Assembly (NCBI GenBank): GCA_041987205.1
Contig: JBHIWX010000022.1
Span: forward strand, 1-49,496
Direction: 5' to 3'
Length of the DNA stretch: 49,496 nucleotides
From: BOKV01 sp041987205
Lineage (GTDB): Bacteria > Pseudomonadota > Alphaproteobacteria > Rhizobiales > Rhizobiaceae
Made by a program: the position numbers and the translations under genes. Within the stretch, counting starts at the first letter, position 1; every line of letters begins with the position of its first letter. The notes under the pieces are model-generated. The model made no database searches, was not told the origin of the DNA, and saw nothing but the letters and a program-made list of their open reading frames with translations. Positions 1-8,473 of this stretch are shown here, piece by piece.

Positions 1-995
1 ACGAGCGACTGCATGAACATGATGATCGACAGCCCGATGATCGCGTAGAAGGCGCCATGCTCCAGATAGCGATATTCGGCGAGCGTGCCCTTCTCGACCA
101 GCATGATCGTCATCGAACGTACATACATCGCACCGATGCCGAGGCCGATTGCGATGACGAACAGGTTGTTGCTCAGCGCGAACGCGCCGATCACCCCGTC
201 GAAGGAGAACGACGCGTCCAGAACCTCGAGATAGAGGAAGGCGCCGAAACCGCCTTTCGCGGCCGTTTCGAGCATCTCCATCCGCTTGTCGAGAAGCGTT
301 CCGATAATATCGACCACCAGGAAGGTCATCAGCCCGGCGATGGCGGACACGAAGAAGGAAATGAAATTCTCCTGCCCGTGCTGAAGGTTCGCGAATACGA
401 AGATGATGCCGAGGACCAGTGCGATCTCGACACTCTGGATCGAGGCGAAGCGCAACAGCCGCTTTTCCAGCCATTCGATCCAGTGCACGTCCTTCTCCTG
501 ATCGAAGAAGAATTTCAGGCCGACCATCATCAGGAAGGTTCCGCCGAAGGCTGCGATCGGCACATGGGCGTCATGCATGATCCGGGCATATTCGGTGGGA
601 TCCATCGCTGCCAGAACGACCGCCTGGATCGGGCCGACATTGGCGGCGATCACGACGATCAGAAGCGGGAAAACGATACGCATGCCGAAAACGGCGATCA
701 GAATGCCCCAGGTCAGAAAGCGCTTCTGCCATTTCGGGGTCATGTTCTTGAGCTTGTTGGCGTTCACGATCGCGTTGTCGAAGGACAGGCTGATCTCGAG
801 AACGGCAAGCACGGAGCAGATGACGAAGAAGGTTGCCGTGCCACTGATCGTACCGGTGGTATTCCATCCCAGCAGCGCTCCGAGCAGGAGGCCGAGCACC
901 GTGACGATGACCGCAAGGCGCAGATAGCTCCAGACCGACGCGGAGGCGCGAACCGCCGTCCCTGCCCCGCCATTGCGGTGGGTTGTGCCTTTCAT
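1..995 (-). CDS. TerC-related DUF475 integral membrane protein, 3' end cut by window edge
   Basis: About 331 codons are visible; the C-terminus runs off the left edge. The reading frame gives a hydrophobic protein with repeated membrane segments and two related acidic motifs, SLSFDNAIVNA near residue 70 and SFSFDGVIGAFAL near residue 270, which are the hallmark of the TerC/DUF475 superfamily. Such proteins are linked to metal-ion export or tellurium resistance, but a substrate cannot be named here. The first ATG at 995 is used; a TTG two codons earlier is possible, and no clear ribosome site is seen. It is followed upstream by a gene-poor 500-base gap, so it is probably its own transcription unit and not part of the catabolic operon next to it. 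Confidence 0.85.
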   Translation of the reverse strand, partial: MKGTTHRNGGAGTAVRASASVWSYLRLAVIVTVLGLLLGALLGWNTTGTISGTATFFVICSVLAVLEISLSFDNAIVNANKLKNMTPKWQKRFLTWGILIAVFGMRIVFPLLIVVIAANVGPIQAVVLAAMDPTEYARIMHDAHVPIAAFGGTFLMMVGLKFFFDQEKDVHWIEWLEKRLLRFASIQSVEIALVLGIIFVFANLQHGQENFISFFVSAIAGLMTFLVVDIIGTLLDKRMEMLETAAKGGFGAFLYLEVLDASFSFDGVIGAFALSNNLFVIAIGLGIGAMYVRSMTIMLVEKGTLAEYRYLEHGAFYAIIGLSIIMFMQSL

Positions 996-1498
996 GTTCA
1001 AAACAATTCCAGACGGCTGGTATGCGTTGCGGTGCCCGACATCGCGGAAGCGCCGTTACCTCCGCCAGAGGGGCCCGGTCACCGACTATTATCTTCAAAC
1101 CCGGAATGCCAAAACCCGGTCTGGATTGTCTGCACCGGTTTCGCCAGCCAGTGCAACAGCCAAGTTTTCGCCCGGCCAGAGACACCCGCACCGCCCTTTT
1201 TCAGTTCCAGGCCACCGGGTGACTCGTTCAAACCTCCTCAGTCATGCTCGACATAGCACAGCGTCTTGCGACCCGCGACCGTCAGAGGCTCAGCGCCAAA
1301 AGGACGGCCCGCGAACATCAGGAACCGCTCCGCGATGACATCGAAGCAGCCCGGACACAAGTTCCGGGCGCGCAGAAGGTCAACATGACCTGCGAAAAGG
1401 CTGTCTATCAGTAAGGTGTAGCTGGAATTGCGATTGAGCCCGCCCCTAATCGGACGACCTGGTCGCCCGACAGTCAACCGCGAAGCGCGAAAGCGCTA
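996..1498. other. Gene-poor spacer between aldoxime dehydratase and DUF475 gene
   Basis: About 500 bases that should hold the 3' end of the minus-strand catabolic run and the promoter of the DUF475 gene. I see no convincing gene. A 79-codon minus-strand frame (1238-1477) has no ribosome site and no recognisable motif. The only clear structure is the inverted repeat at 1450-1470. Confidence 0.6.
1450..1470. repeat. Near-perfect 21-bp inverted repeat downstream of the aldoxime dehydratase gene
   Basis: Ten-base arms around a single central base (TCGGACGACC T GGTCGCCCGA), with one mismatch that is a G-U pair in the minus-strand RNA. It lies about 30 bases past the aldoxime dehydratase stop codon. 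There is no T-run, so it could be an operator, an RNA-stabilising hairpin or a weak terminator. Confidence 0.4.
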
Positions 1499-2569
1499 TT
1501 ACGCCGCCTTCAGCAATCCCGTCTGCGGATGGCAGTTGATGTATTCGAGGATCTGGTCCTGCGCCCGGACCACGCTCACTTCGTGATACACGCGGAGCAA
1601 TGCGTCTTCGCCAAGCTTCGCATAATGCCTGATCGCCGCCACGAAGATCGCCAGATGGGTCGGATGGCTTTCCGCCCAGCGTTCCAGTTCCGCCAGCCCC
1701 CGCCACAGGCTCAGGCTGTAGGATTTGTCCACGGACGTGCCATCTTCATCGACCATGGTCATGAACCGGTTGGAGAAACAGCCGACATCAAGCCCTTCGT
1801 CGCGCAGAAACGCCATGCCCTCGCTCAGGGCCGGCAGGACGTCGTTGAGATAGAGTTCGCGTTCGCGGTCACCGGTATCGCCCCAGTCCTGACCGGAGCG
1901 GATCACGCAAAGATTTTCCTGCGGGGAGACCCGGATGCGCCGACCGAAAGTGCCCTCGCCCGCGCCGTCCGCTGCGACTGAACCGTCCGGCTCGAGTTCG
2001 TCGACCTGCGACAGCGCTATGCGGTCACGCGAACTGCCCCAGTAGCCGTGCTCATAGACCTCGCCGCTCATGTCGTCGGCGAGTTGGGCAACGCCTTCTG
2101 GGAGGCGATGGGAGAAGATCGTCTCGAACTCCTCGGCTCGCGGCAACAGAATTTCGCGGAAGTAGCCGACGCCCTCGTCGCACCTTGCATCGTCATCCCA
2201 CCACTGGCGGGTGCGCGCGGCACTCAGCCATGCCTCGAAATCATCGCGCGAATCCCAATAGGCCGCGGTCACCACATTGGTGTAACCGGCCTCGTCGACA
2301 TATTGGGCCCTGTCCCAGTGACCCGGCTGGTGCGGGCCGGACAGGCTTTCGGCGATCTCGGCGAGCGCGTCGACCGCCGCTGCGGGGCAATCGCCAAGAT
2401 ACTGGACCCCGATGAACGCCATCGCGACCTGCAGGACGGAAGGCTTGAAACGGGCAACAAAAGACTGGTGGGGCGGCCTGTAACGCTCAGACACGCGCGG
2501 CTGGCGGCTGCGTTCCATCTCGAGATGTTGCGGAATCGCCGCCTCGAACGTCCTCTCGCCCTCAGCCAT
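1499..2569 (-). CDS. Heme-dependent aldoxime dehydratase (phenylacetaldoxime dehydratase family)
   Basis: 356 aa, the usual length for this family. The enzyme removes water from an aldoxime to give a nitrile, using ferrous heme that binds the substrate nitrogen directly. Residues that match the family are visible: the heme-ligand histidine in SHPTHLAIF (His305), the catalytic histidine in RVYHEVSV (His329), the arginine-rich GYWGSSRDR stretch (176-183) and the serine in CVIRSGQDW (Ser225). An AGGAAGGA ribosome site precedes the ATG. It is the last gene of a leftward run, 59 bases behind the fused permease-ATPase, which suggests the importer and the dehydratase are co-transcribed. A nitrilase that could take the product lies 12 kb away on the same strand. 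Substrate specificity (aryl or alkyl) cannot be told from sequence alone. Confidence 0.9.
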   Translation of the reverse strand: MAEGERTFEAAIPQHLEMERSRQPRVSERYRPPHQSFVARFKPSVLQVAMAFIGVQYLGDCPAAAVDALAEIAESLSGPHQPGHWDRAQYVDEAGYTNVVTAAYWDSRDDFEAWLSAARTRQWWDDDARCDEGVGYFREILLPRAEEFETIFSHRLPEGVAQLADDMSGEVYEHGYWGSSRDRIALSQVDELEPDGSVAADGAGEGTFGRRIRVSPQENLCVIRSGQDWGDTGDRERELYLNDVLPALSEGMAFLRDEGLDVGCFSNRFMTMVDEDGTSVDKSYSLSLWRGLAELERWAESHPTHLAIFVAAIRHYAKLGEDALLRVYHEVSVVRAQDQILEYINCHPQTGLLKAA

Positions 2570-2628
2570 GTTTCTTCCTTCCTGACTTTCCGACCCGCGC
2601 GAAGCCCGCGAGAATGTGTACCAAACTT

Positions 2629-5250
2629 CTAACTCACCGCGGCGTGCATGATCTGGTCCTGCGTGGCCGTTTCACCGTCGAGTTCCTCGACGACCTGCCC
2701 GCCGCGAACGACCAGAATGCGATCCGACGCCGCCAGGATTTCCGGCAGGTAGGATGAGATCACCACCACCGCCTTGCCGCTGTCGGCAAGGTCGCGAATG
2801 ATGTCATGGATCTGCGGAATGGCGCCGACATCGACACCGCGCGTGGGCTCATCGAAAAACACGACACCGGGGCCCTGTGCCAGCGCCTTGGCCACAACGA
2901 CCTTCTGCTGGTTGCCACCGGAATACTGGATGATCTTCGCATTGCGGTCGAGCGCGGAGATGGAGAGTTTTCCGATCCACTCGCCGCCCGTCTGGCGGCT
3001 GCGCCGCTTCGAATAGAACCATCGCGCGCCCTTCGGAGAGGCCAGCTGCGCGAGATAGATGTTGTCGTCAATCGACATGGTTTCGAAGAAACCGTCGATC
3101 TTGCGGTCTTCGGTGATGTAGACCACACCGTCGGCGATGGCCTGATGCGGCGCGCCGTAGCGTACCTGCCTGCCCTTGACGAAAACCCGACCGCCTCCGA
3201 ACCGACGTCCGAAGACGCCGGAGATCAGCTTGGCGATTTCCGTGCGCCCGGAGCCGACAAGGCCGGCAATGCCCACCACCTCACCCGCCTTAAGCGAGAA
3301 CGAAGCCCCGCGCACGATGTCGCCGTAGGAAAGATCCTCGACCCGGAGCATCTCCGTACCCGTCTGCCCTTCCGGCCGTTTGCGGCGGGGGCTGGTTTCC
3401 ACGTCACGGCCGACCATGTGCCGGATCAGCGCGGCGCGGTCGAACTGCTCCGCCGGACCGCTCGTAACCAGCTTGCCGTCGCGCAGGATCGTGACGCGGT
3501 CGGAAACCGCCAGCGCCTCTTCGAGCGCATGCGTGATGAAGATCACCGCCACGCCACGCTTTTTAAGACTTTCGAGCAGGTGCAGAAAATGCTCGACTTC
3601 CGGCGGCGTAAGGCTGGCCGTCGGTTCGTCGAAAATCATCACGCGCGCATTCATCTGTACCGCGCGGGCGATCTCGACCATCTGTCGGCGCGCCGTACCT
3701 AATTGTTCCGCGCGCGCAGTGGCGTCGACATCGAAGCCCAGCGTCTTCAGCAGCCGTTCGGCACTGGCGCGCATCGCAGCGAAGCGGGCAACGAGCTTCT
3801 CGCGTCCAAGCGTCAGGTTCTGCGCAACCGTCATGGTCGGGATCAGGCTCGTCTCCTGATAGACCATGGCAATGCCGGCCTCGATGCTGTCGGCGGGAGA
3901 AGAGAAATGCCTCAGTTTCCCATTGAGCAGAAGCGCGCCGTGCGTCAGGGGCACGGCGCCGGCGATGATCTTGGACAGGGTTGACTTGCCCGCGCCATTC
4001 TCTCCAAGCAATGCATGGATCTCGCCCGGACGTGCTTCAAAGTCGACATTCTCAAGCGCATGAATGCCGCCATAGGCCTTGCTGGCGCCTTTTAGCTGGA
4101 GCGTCATCGGCTCATCGATCGGCGTCGACCATTCCGTTCCGGCGTTTTTCGCGATGTCCGATTGTGCGGCTTCATGCGAGGCGTTGCGCCCGCCCGCACC
4201 CTTTCCAAGCCCGCCGAACTTGGCCCACAGCCCCGCCAGCACCATGGCGAGAATGAGGATCGCCCCGCTGAGCGATGAGGTGAGCGGTCCGGGCAGGTTC
4301 ATCCTGAGAAAGCCGCTGACCAGCAGGAAGGTGATCGCCGCCCCGATCAATGCCCTTGCGACCGTGCCGCGCCCGCCCGCCAGGCTGATGCCGCCCACCA
4401 TCACCGCCGTCAGCGCGGCGATCTCGAGGCCCAGCCCCGTGTCGGAGCCGGCGCTGTTCTGACGCGCCGCGTAGAACAGGCCCGCCAGGGAAGCGATCAT
4501 GCCGGAAAGCACATAGGCGAGAAACAGGGAGCGGCCGACATGGATGCCCGCATGCCGCGCCGCCTTGCGGCTGGCGCCAACGGCCATGATGTGCAGGCCG
4601 GGACGAATGCGGGTCAGGAGGATGTGCATGGCCAGTGCGACAACCAAGAGCACGCCCATGTTGGTGGGAATGCCCAGCACATAGCCGCGGCCGAGGAACT
4701 GCCAGCCGGCCGTGTCATGCATCGCGATCGCGAGTTCGGTGGTATTTTCGTTGGCGATCCAGTCATACCCCGCCCTGAGAATGATCAGGACGGCGAGGGT
4801 CGTCAGGAAGGGCTTGGTCTTCAGGAATGCGATCAGAAAGCCATTGACGGCTCCGATGACGAGGCCTGTGCCAAGAACCCCCAGCGTCACGAGTTCGAGC
4901 GGCAGGCCGTGAATGCGGAAGAGGTAGAGCGCAACGAAATTCGCGATCGCGAATGTGGCGCCGATCGAAAGGTCCATTCCGCCGGACATGACCGTGATGG
5001 CCATCGCGATGGCCAGCAGCGCCGGCTCGGCGAAATCACGCATGAGCTGCTGCTGGTTGAGCAGGCCGAGATAGTTGGGAACGGTGATCGCGAAGCCCGC
5101 ATAGAGCACGCACATCACCACAAACGGCGCACCGACGGCGGCGCCGAACGCGCTGAGGCGGGTCGTCAGCGCTCCCAGGGCGGATCGCCTGTCGCCTGAC
5201 CTGGTATCGGAAAGCTGTTTCATCGCGCGTGGACCGGCTCGTTCATGCAT
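2629..5250 (-). CDS. Fused CUT2-type ABC transporter: RbsC-like permease joined to RbsA-like double ATPase
   Basis: 873 aa. Residues 1-345 are a polytopic RbsC-like permease (motifs MSGGMDLSIGA near 89, GGISLAGGRGT near 287). A hydrophilic linker covers about 346-381, and 382-873 is a full RbsA-type tandem ATPase. The first Walker A is GENGAGKST (416-424) and the first Walker B region reads MIFDEPTASL. The second half has a degenerate Walker A (GLVGSGRTE), a clear YSGGNQQK signature and VVFFDEPTRGVDVG. Permease and ATPase are normally separate proteins in this class. The frame is continuous across the linker, so this looks like a genuine fusion. No strong ribosome site is seen at ATG 5250; the ATG at 5223 is an alternative start. 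The binding protein gene lies 54 bases upstream, and a second, unfused permease is encoded beyond it. Confidence 0.88.
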   Translation of the reverse strand: MHERAGPRAMKQLSDTRSGDRRSALGALTTRLSAFGAAVGAPFVVMCVLYAGFAITVPNYLGLLNQQQLMRDFAEPALLAIAMAITVMSGGMDLSIGATFAIANFVALYLFRIHGLPLELVTLGVLGTGLVIGAVNGFLIAFLKTKPFLTTLAVLIILRAGYDWIANENTTELAIAMHDTAGWQFLGRGYVLGIPTNMGVLLVVALAMHILLTRIRPGLHIMAVGASRKAARHAGIHVGRSLFLAYVLSGMIASLAGLFYAARQNSAGSDTGLGLEIAALTAVMVGGISLAGGRGTVARALIGAAITFLLVSGFLRMNLPGPLTSSLSGAILILAMVLAGLWAKFGGLGKGAGGRNASHEAAQSDIAKNAGTEWSTPIDEPMTLQLKGASKAYGGIHALENVDFEARPGEIHALLGENGAGKSTLSKIIAGAVPLTHGALLLNGKLRHFSSPADSIEAGIAMVYQETSLIPTMTVAQNLTLGREKLVARFAAMRASAERLLKTLGFDVDATARAEQLGTARRQMVEIARAVQMNARVMIFDEPTASLTPPEVEHFLHLLESLKKRGVAVIFITHALEEALAVSDRVTILRDGKLVTSGPAEQFDRAALIRHMVGRDVETSPRRKRPEGQTGTEMLRVEDLSYGDIVRGASFSLKAGEVVGIAGLVGSGRTEIAKLISGVFGRRFGGGRVFVKGRQVRYGAPHQAIADGVVYITEDRKIDGFFETMSIDDNIYLAQLASPKGARWFYSKRRSRQTGGEWIGKLSISALDRNAKIIQYSGGNQQKVVVAKALAQGPGVVFFDEPTRGVDVGAIPQIHDIIRDLADSGKAVVVISSYLPEILAASDRILVVRGGQVVEELDGETATQDQIMHAAVS

Positions 5251-5255
5251 GTGGT

Positions 5256-5284
5256 GCGGAAGCGGGCATTGGGCCCGCCTCCGC
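5256..5284 (-). promoter_or_regulatory. Stem-loop between CUT2 binding protein gene and permease-ATPase gene
   Basis: GCGGA-A-GCGGGC, a five-base loop, then GCCCGC-C-TCCGC: a 12-position stem with one mismatch and no T-run. Hairpins placed right after binding-protein genes commonly protect the upstream mRNA and lower expression of the following membrane and ATPase genes. A similar hairpin follows the second CUT2 binding-protein gene at 30.28 kb. Confidence 0.65.
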
Positions 5285-5304
5285 GCCTTGCGTCAGGACA
5301 AGTT

Positions 5305-6321
5305 TTATTTCGAGGTAGCACTCGCCTTTTCGAAGCAATAGTGGCGGTCTTCCTTGCCGGACACCCAGAAATTATTCGAGAGATAGACCAGGTTCTGCTC
5401 GCCTGCCGGAACGCCGCTTTCCAGAAGCGTCAGGACAGCGTTGGAAATCTGCTCACCCTGGACGTTGGAGCGGAAGGACAGGACCTTGTGGTACAGCCCG
5501 TCCTCGACCAGATCGCAGTCGCCCCAGTTGCCCTCGCTCGAGGCATAGACCTTGACCTTGCCTTCGAGGCCCGCCGCCTTGACCGCCTGAGCGGCACCGG
5601 CCTGCATGATGCCCCAGAAGCCGTAGGTCGCGCACAGATCGGGATGCTGCTGCAGGACCGTCGCCGTGATCTCGTTGGCGCGATTGCTGTCCCAATTGGC
5701 GGCCTGGTTCGAGACGATCTCGATCGACGGTTCCTTCTCGAAGATCTCCATGGCGCCCCTGAGCTGGTCGACACTGCCGGCGGCCGTCGGCTCACCCTGC
5801 ACGATGGCCACCTTGCCGGAACCGTTGCCATTGCCGCAGGCTTCGACAATGTCGCGCGCGATGATGCGGCCCGTATCGTAGTAGTCGACACCGACATAGG
5901 CATCGGAAGGCTGGTTGGAGCGCATGTTGACCTGGATGACGTAGATGCCGTTGTCCATGGCCCGTTTGATCTCATTGGCCAGAAGCGCCACGTTGGCGTT
6001 CTGCACGATCAGCACATCCGGCTTCTCGTTGATGACCGAGGTCACGGCCTGCAATTGCGCGTTGGAGTCGAAGTTCGGATCGCGGACGATCAGGTTGATG
6101 CCCCAGCGTTCGAAGTTCTCGCGCATGGGGGTCGTCCAGCTGTCGACCAGGGGATTGCCGAGCGTGATCGGCACCCAGGCGACTGTCTTGCCGACGACCA
6201 TAGCGTCGAAATCGTCACGCAACTGGGTGCGCGAATCCTGGGCCGCGCCGGTGGAAGCCGTGCCGGCAAGGACCGTCGCAAAGAGCAGCCCGGCCAGGCC
6301 ACGCCGTATTTTCTTGTTCAT
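5305..6321 (-). CDS. Periplasmic substrate-binding protein of CUT2 ABC importer
   Basis: 338 aa from the ATG at 6321, chosen because AGAGGTTGG sits just upstream and the protein then begins with a classic Sec signal (MNKKIRRGLAGLLFATVLAG, cleavage near TGAAQ). The open frame continues 11 codons further upstream without support. The mature part has the periplasmic-binding-protein type 1 fold: KTVAWVPITLGNPLVDSW near the start, repeated DVLIVQNANV-type strands, and DLCATYGFWGIMQAGAAQA in the second lobe. It captures the substrate for the adjacent fused permease-ATPase and the permease at 6642-7679. The ligand is unknown; the neighbouring amine- and aldehyde-oxidising genes make a plain sugar uncertain. 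Confidence 0.88.
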   Translation of the reverse strand: MNKKIRRGLAGLLFATVLAGTASTGAAQDSRTQLRDDFDAMVVGKTVAWVPITLGNPLVDSWTTPMRENFERWGINLIVRDPNFDSNAQLQAVTSVINEKPDVLIVQNANVALLANEIKRAMDNGIYVIQVNMRSNQPSDAYVGVDYYDTGRIIARDIVEACGNGNGSGKVAIVQGEPTAAGSVDQLRGAMEIFEKEPSIEIVSNQAANWDSNRANEITATVLQQHPDLCATYGFWGIMQAGAAQAVKAAGLEGKVKVYASSEGNWGDCDLVEDGLYHKVLSFRSNVQGEQISNAVLTLLESGVPAGEQNLVYLSNNFWVSGKEDRHYCFEKASATSK

Positions 6322-6641
6322 GATGTTCCAACCTCTATTGCCTGCGTCACGCATGACGCGGTGTTGACGGGTGCGGTTGATGCCGCACGGTGCCTCAAGC
6401 CCGTTCCCGGAGCTCCAGGCGTGTTGTTGACGGACATTTCGGGAGGCGTTGCCGGTCTGAAATGCACGTCCCGGAACGATAAGAGTATTTTCGCGGTGAA
6501 ACCGACTTTAAAGCCGAGACCGCCCAGCCATTTCCGCTGCTTTTCGGCACCTCGGCGACAATCGTTACTGCGTTGGCGAACCGGCCGGGGCATGGCCCGA
6601 CGAGGCCTGAAATGGGCGAATTCCAATGGCTGCAAGTCCCG
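6322..6641. other. 320-base spacer inside the CUT2 gene run
   Basis: This gap separates the upstream permease gene from the binding-protein gene although both are read leftward. I see no gene in it. Its length suggests an internal promoter for the binding protein and the fused permease-ATPase, so the run may be two transcription units. No promoter matches well enough to place. Confidence 0.5.
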
Positions 6642-7679
6642 TCAGTCACCCTGGCGCGCCGTCTCTTCGTCGCGGGGATGCAGGAGGTTGTCCAGGATGA
6701 TCGCCAGCAGCAACACCGCACCCTTGATGATGTTCTGAAGGTAGTAGTTCAGGTCCATGATCGTCATGCCGTTCAGCAGCACGCCGATGAGCAACACGCC
6801 CGCCAGAATGCTGAGCACGCCCCCGCGTCCACCCGTCAGGCTGACCCCACCCAGGATCACCACCATGAGGACGTCGAACACAAGGGTCGAACTGGTGGCG
6901 CGCAAATTGACCATGCCGGTCGAGGCGGTCATCACCAGACCGCCTGCAAAGCCGATGATGGCGCACAGCACATACTCCAGCACCGTCAGGGCGCCGACAC
7001 GGATGCCGGTCAGTCGCGCCGCTTCCGGGTTGTCGCCATGTGCGTAAATGAACCGGCCGGCAATGGTGAACCGCAGAAACAGATGCAACAGGAGGGCCAG
7101 CACGCCGAAAACGATCAATGGGACGGGTACGCCGTGCCAGTTGCGGCCCAGCGCAAGAAAGTTCTCGAGCTCGGAAGGAATCGGCGTGATCATCGAGGTC
7201 ACGATCGTGATCCGCGACAGGCCTACGAAGACGAGCGCGCTTGCGATCGTGACCAGCAATGCCGGCAGGCCGAGGCTTGCGACCAGCGCTCCGTTGACCA
7301 CGCCCATGCCGACCGCGAGGGCAAAGCCAGCCAGTATTGCGAGAGGCATGCCCGTGCCTTCGATCAGCAGCGTCGACGTCAAGCCCGCGGAAACCAGCGC
7401 GATGGCGATCAGCGAGAGATCCACGCCTCGTCCCAGCACCACGACCGCCATGCCGAGTGCCAGAATACCCAGCACCGAGATGCTGCGCAGAAGCGCCAGC
7501 GTATTGCCGATCGAGGCGAAGCCGGGCAGCAGGAAGGCGAACACGATCGCCAACAGCACCGCGATCCCGAGAACGACCTGTTCCTGCCCGATACCCTGGC
7601 GGAGCGCGTGGATTCGTCCGCGACCATCGCCGCTTCGGTTGTGCATGGTCACGTCAGTCAACGGATGCCCAATCGTCAT
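6642..7679 (-). CDS. CUT2 ABC transporter permease, RbsC-like
   Basis: 345 aa, polytopic. It carries the family motifs GRGVDLSLIAIALVSAG in the third to fourth membrane segments, GDNPEAARLTGIRV (the cytoplasmic loop that contacts the ATPase) and VILGGVSLTGGRGG. It is encoded between the SDR gene (53 bases upstream) and the binding-protein gene. Because the downstream gene fuses another permease to the ATPase, the importer probably uses two different permease halves. This one would be the free partner, and the fusion would supply the other half together with both nucleotide-binding domains. Confidence 0.87.
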   Translation of the reverse strand: MTIGHPLTDVTMHNRSGDGRGRIHALRQGIGQEQVVLGIAVLLAIVFAFLLPGFASIGNTLALLRSISVLGILALGMAVVVLGRGVDLSLIAIALVSAGLTSTLLIEGTGMPLAILAGFALAVGMGVVNGALVASLGLPALLVTIASALVFVGLSRITIVTSMITPIPSELENFLALGRNWHGVPVPLIVFGVLALLLHLFLRFTIAGRFIYAHGDNPEAARLTGIRVGALTVLEYVLCAIIGFAGGLVMTASTGMVNLRATSSTLVFDVLMVVILGGVSLTGGRGGVLSILAGVLLIGVLLNGMTIMDLNYYLQNIIKGAVLLLAIILDNLLHPRDEETARQGD

Positions 7680-7732
7680 TTACATCGATCCCGTCGCGCA
7701 TATTGCAGTGCATCATGGCGGTTTGCCAAGCC

Positions 7733-8473
7733 TCAAACATGCTGCCCGCCATTGATATGGATCTCCGAACCGTTGATGTAGGCGGAGTTGGCGGAGCACA
7801 GGAATTCGATGGTCTGCGCCACTTCAAGCGGCGTGCCGAGTCGATGCATCGGGATGTCCTCGGCGACGATCTTCTCGGTGCCGGGTGAAAGGATCGAGGT
7901 GTCGATTTCTCCCGGCGCGATCGCGTTGGCACGAACCCCCTGCTGTCCGAACTCCCAGGCCAGTTCCCGCGTGAGCGTTTCCAGGGCAGCTTTCGAGCAG
8001 GCATAGGCTGCCCCGGCGAATGGATGGACGCGCGAACCGACCACGGAGGTCACGTTCACGATCGCCCCGCCAACCTGCTTCATCTTCGGGAAAAGCCCCC
8101 GGGCCAGAAGCGCTACCGACACCAGATTGACGGTCAGCACGGTGTTCCACACCTCGTAATCGGTATCAAGAACGCCCATGCGCGAACCATTCCCGCCCTT
8201 TGGCGAAATGGCGGCATTGTTGACCAGCGCATCCAGCCCGCCATCGCCGAGGTGTTCCTGTACCCGGGCGATCAGCGCCTCGCAGGCCTTCGGGTCGGAG
8301 AGGTCCGCCTGAATATGGCTTCCGGAGCCACCTTGCCACGGGCAGGAATCGTCGAAGGCCTGGCGAGAAACCGTCAGGACCCGCCAGCCCTTGTCGTGAA
8401 ACAGTTTCACGGTGGCATGACCGATCCCGCGACTCGCCCCGGTCAGCAACATTGTTTTTTGTCTCTCAGGCAC
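7733..8473 (-). CDS. Short-chain dehydrogenase/reductase (SDR)
   Basis: 246 aa classical SDR. The TGASRGIG nucleotide-binding motif is near residue 11, NNAA near 88, the active-site serine lies in VNVTSVVGS and the YACSK tyrosine-lysine pair near 160. It should interconvert an alcohol and a carbonyl with NAD(P). The GTG at 8473 is preferred because GGAGGG lies seven bases upstream; the ATG at 8452 is an alternative. It overlaps the end of the upstream FAD-oxidase gene by 8 bases, so the two are translationally coupled and probably act on successive intermediates. Confidence 0.87.
   Translation of the reverse strand: MPERQKTMLLTGASRGIGHATVKLFHDKGWRVLTVSRQAFDDSCPWQGGSGSHIQADLSDPKACEALIARVQEHLGDGGLDALVNNAAISPKGGNGSRMGVLDTDYEVWNTVLTVNLVSVALLARGLFPKMKQVGGAIVNVTSVVGSRVHPFAGAAYACSKAALETLTRELAWEFGQQGVRANAIAPGEIDTSILSPGTEKIVAEDIPMHRLGTPLEVAQTIEFLCSANSAYINGSEIHINGGQHV

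Noticed and set aside
57..1256. 399-codon plus-strand open frame
   Set aside because: Antisense to the DUF475 gene; composition is dominated by charged and His residues without any recognisable fold.
1238..1477. 79-codon minus-strand frame in the spacer next to DUF475
   Set aside because: No ribosome site, no motif, and it includes the inverted repeat at 1450-1470 in its first codons.
6573..7781. 402-codon plus-strand open frame
   Set aside because: Antisense to the CUT2 permease; highly biased in Gln, Arg and His, with no domain.
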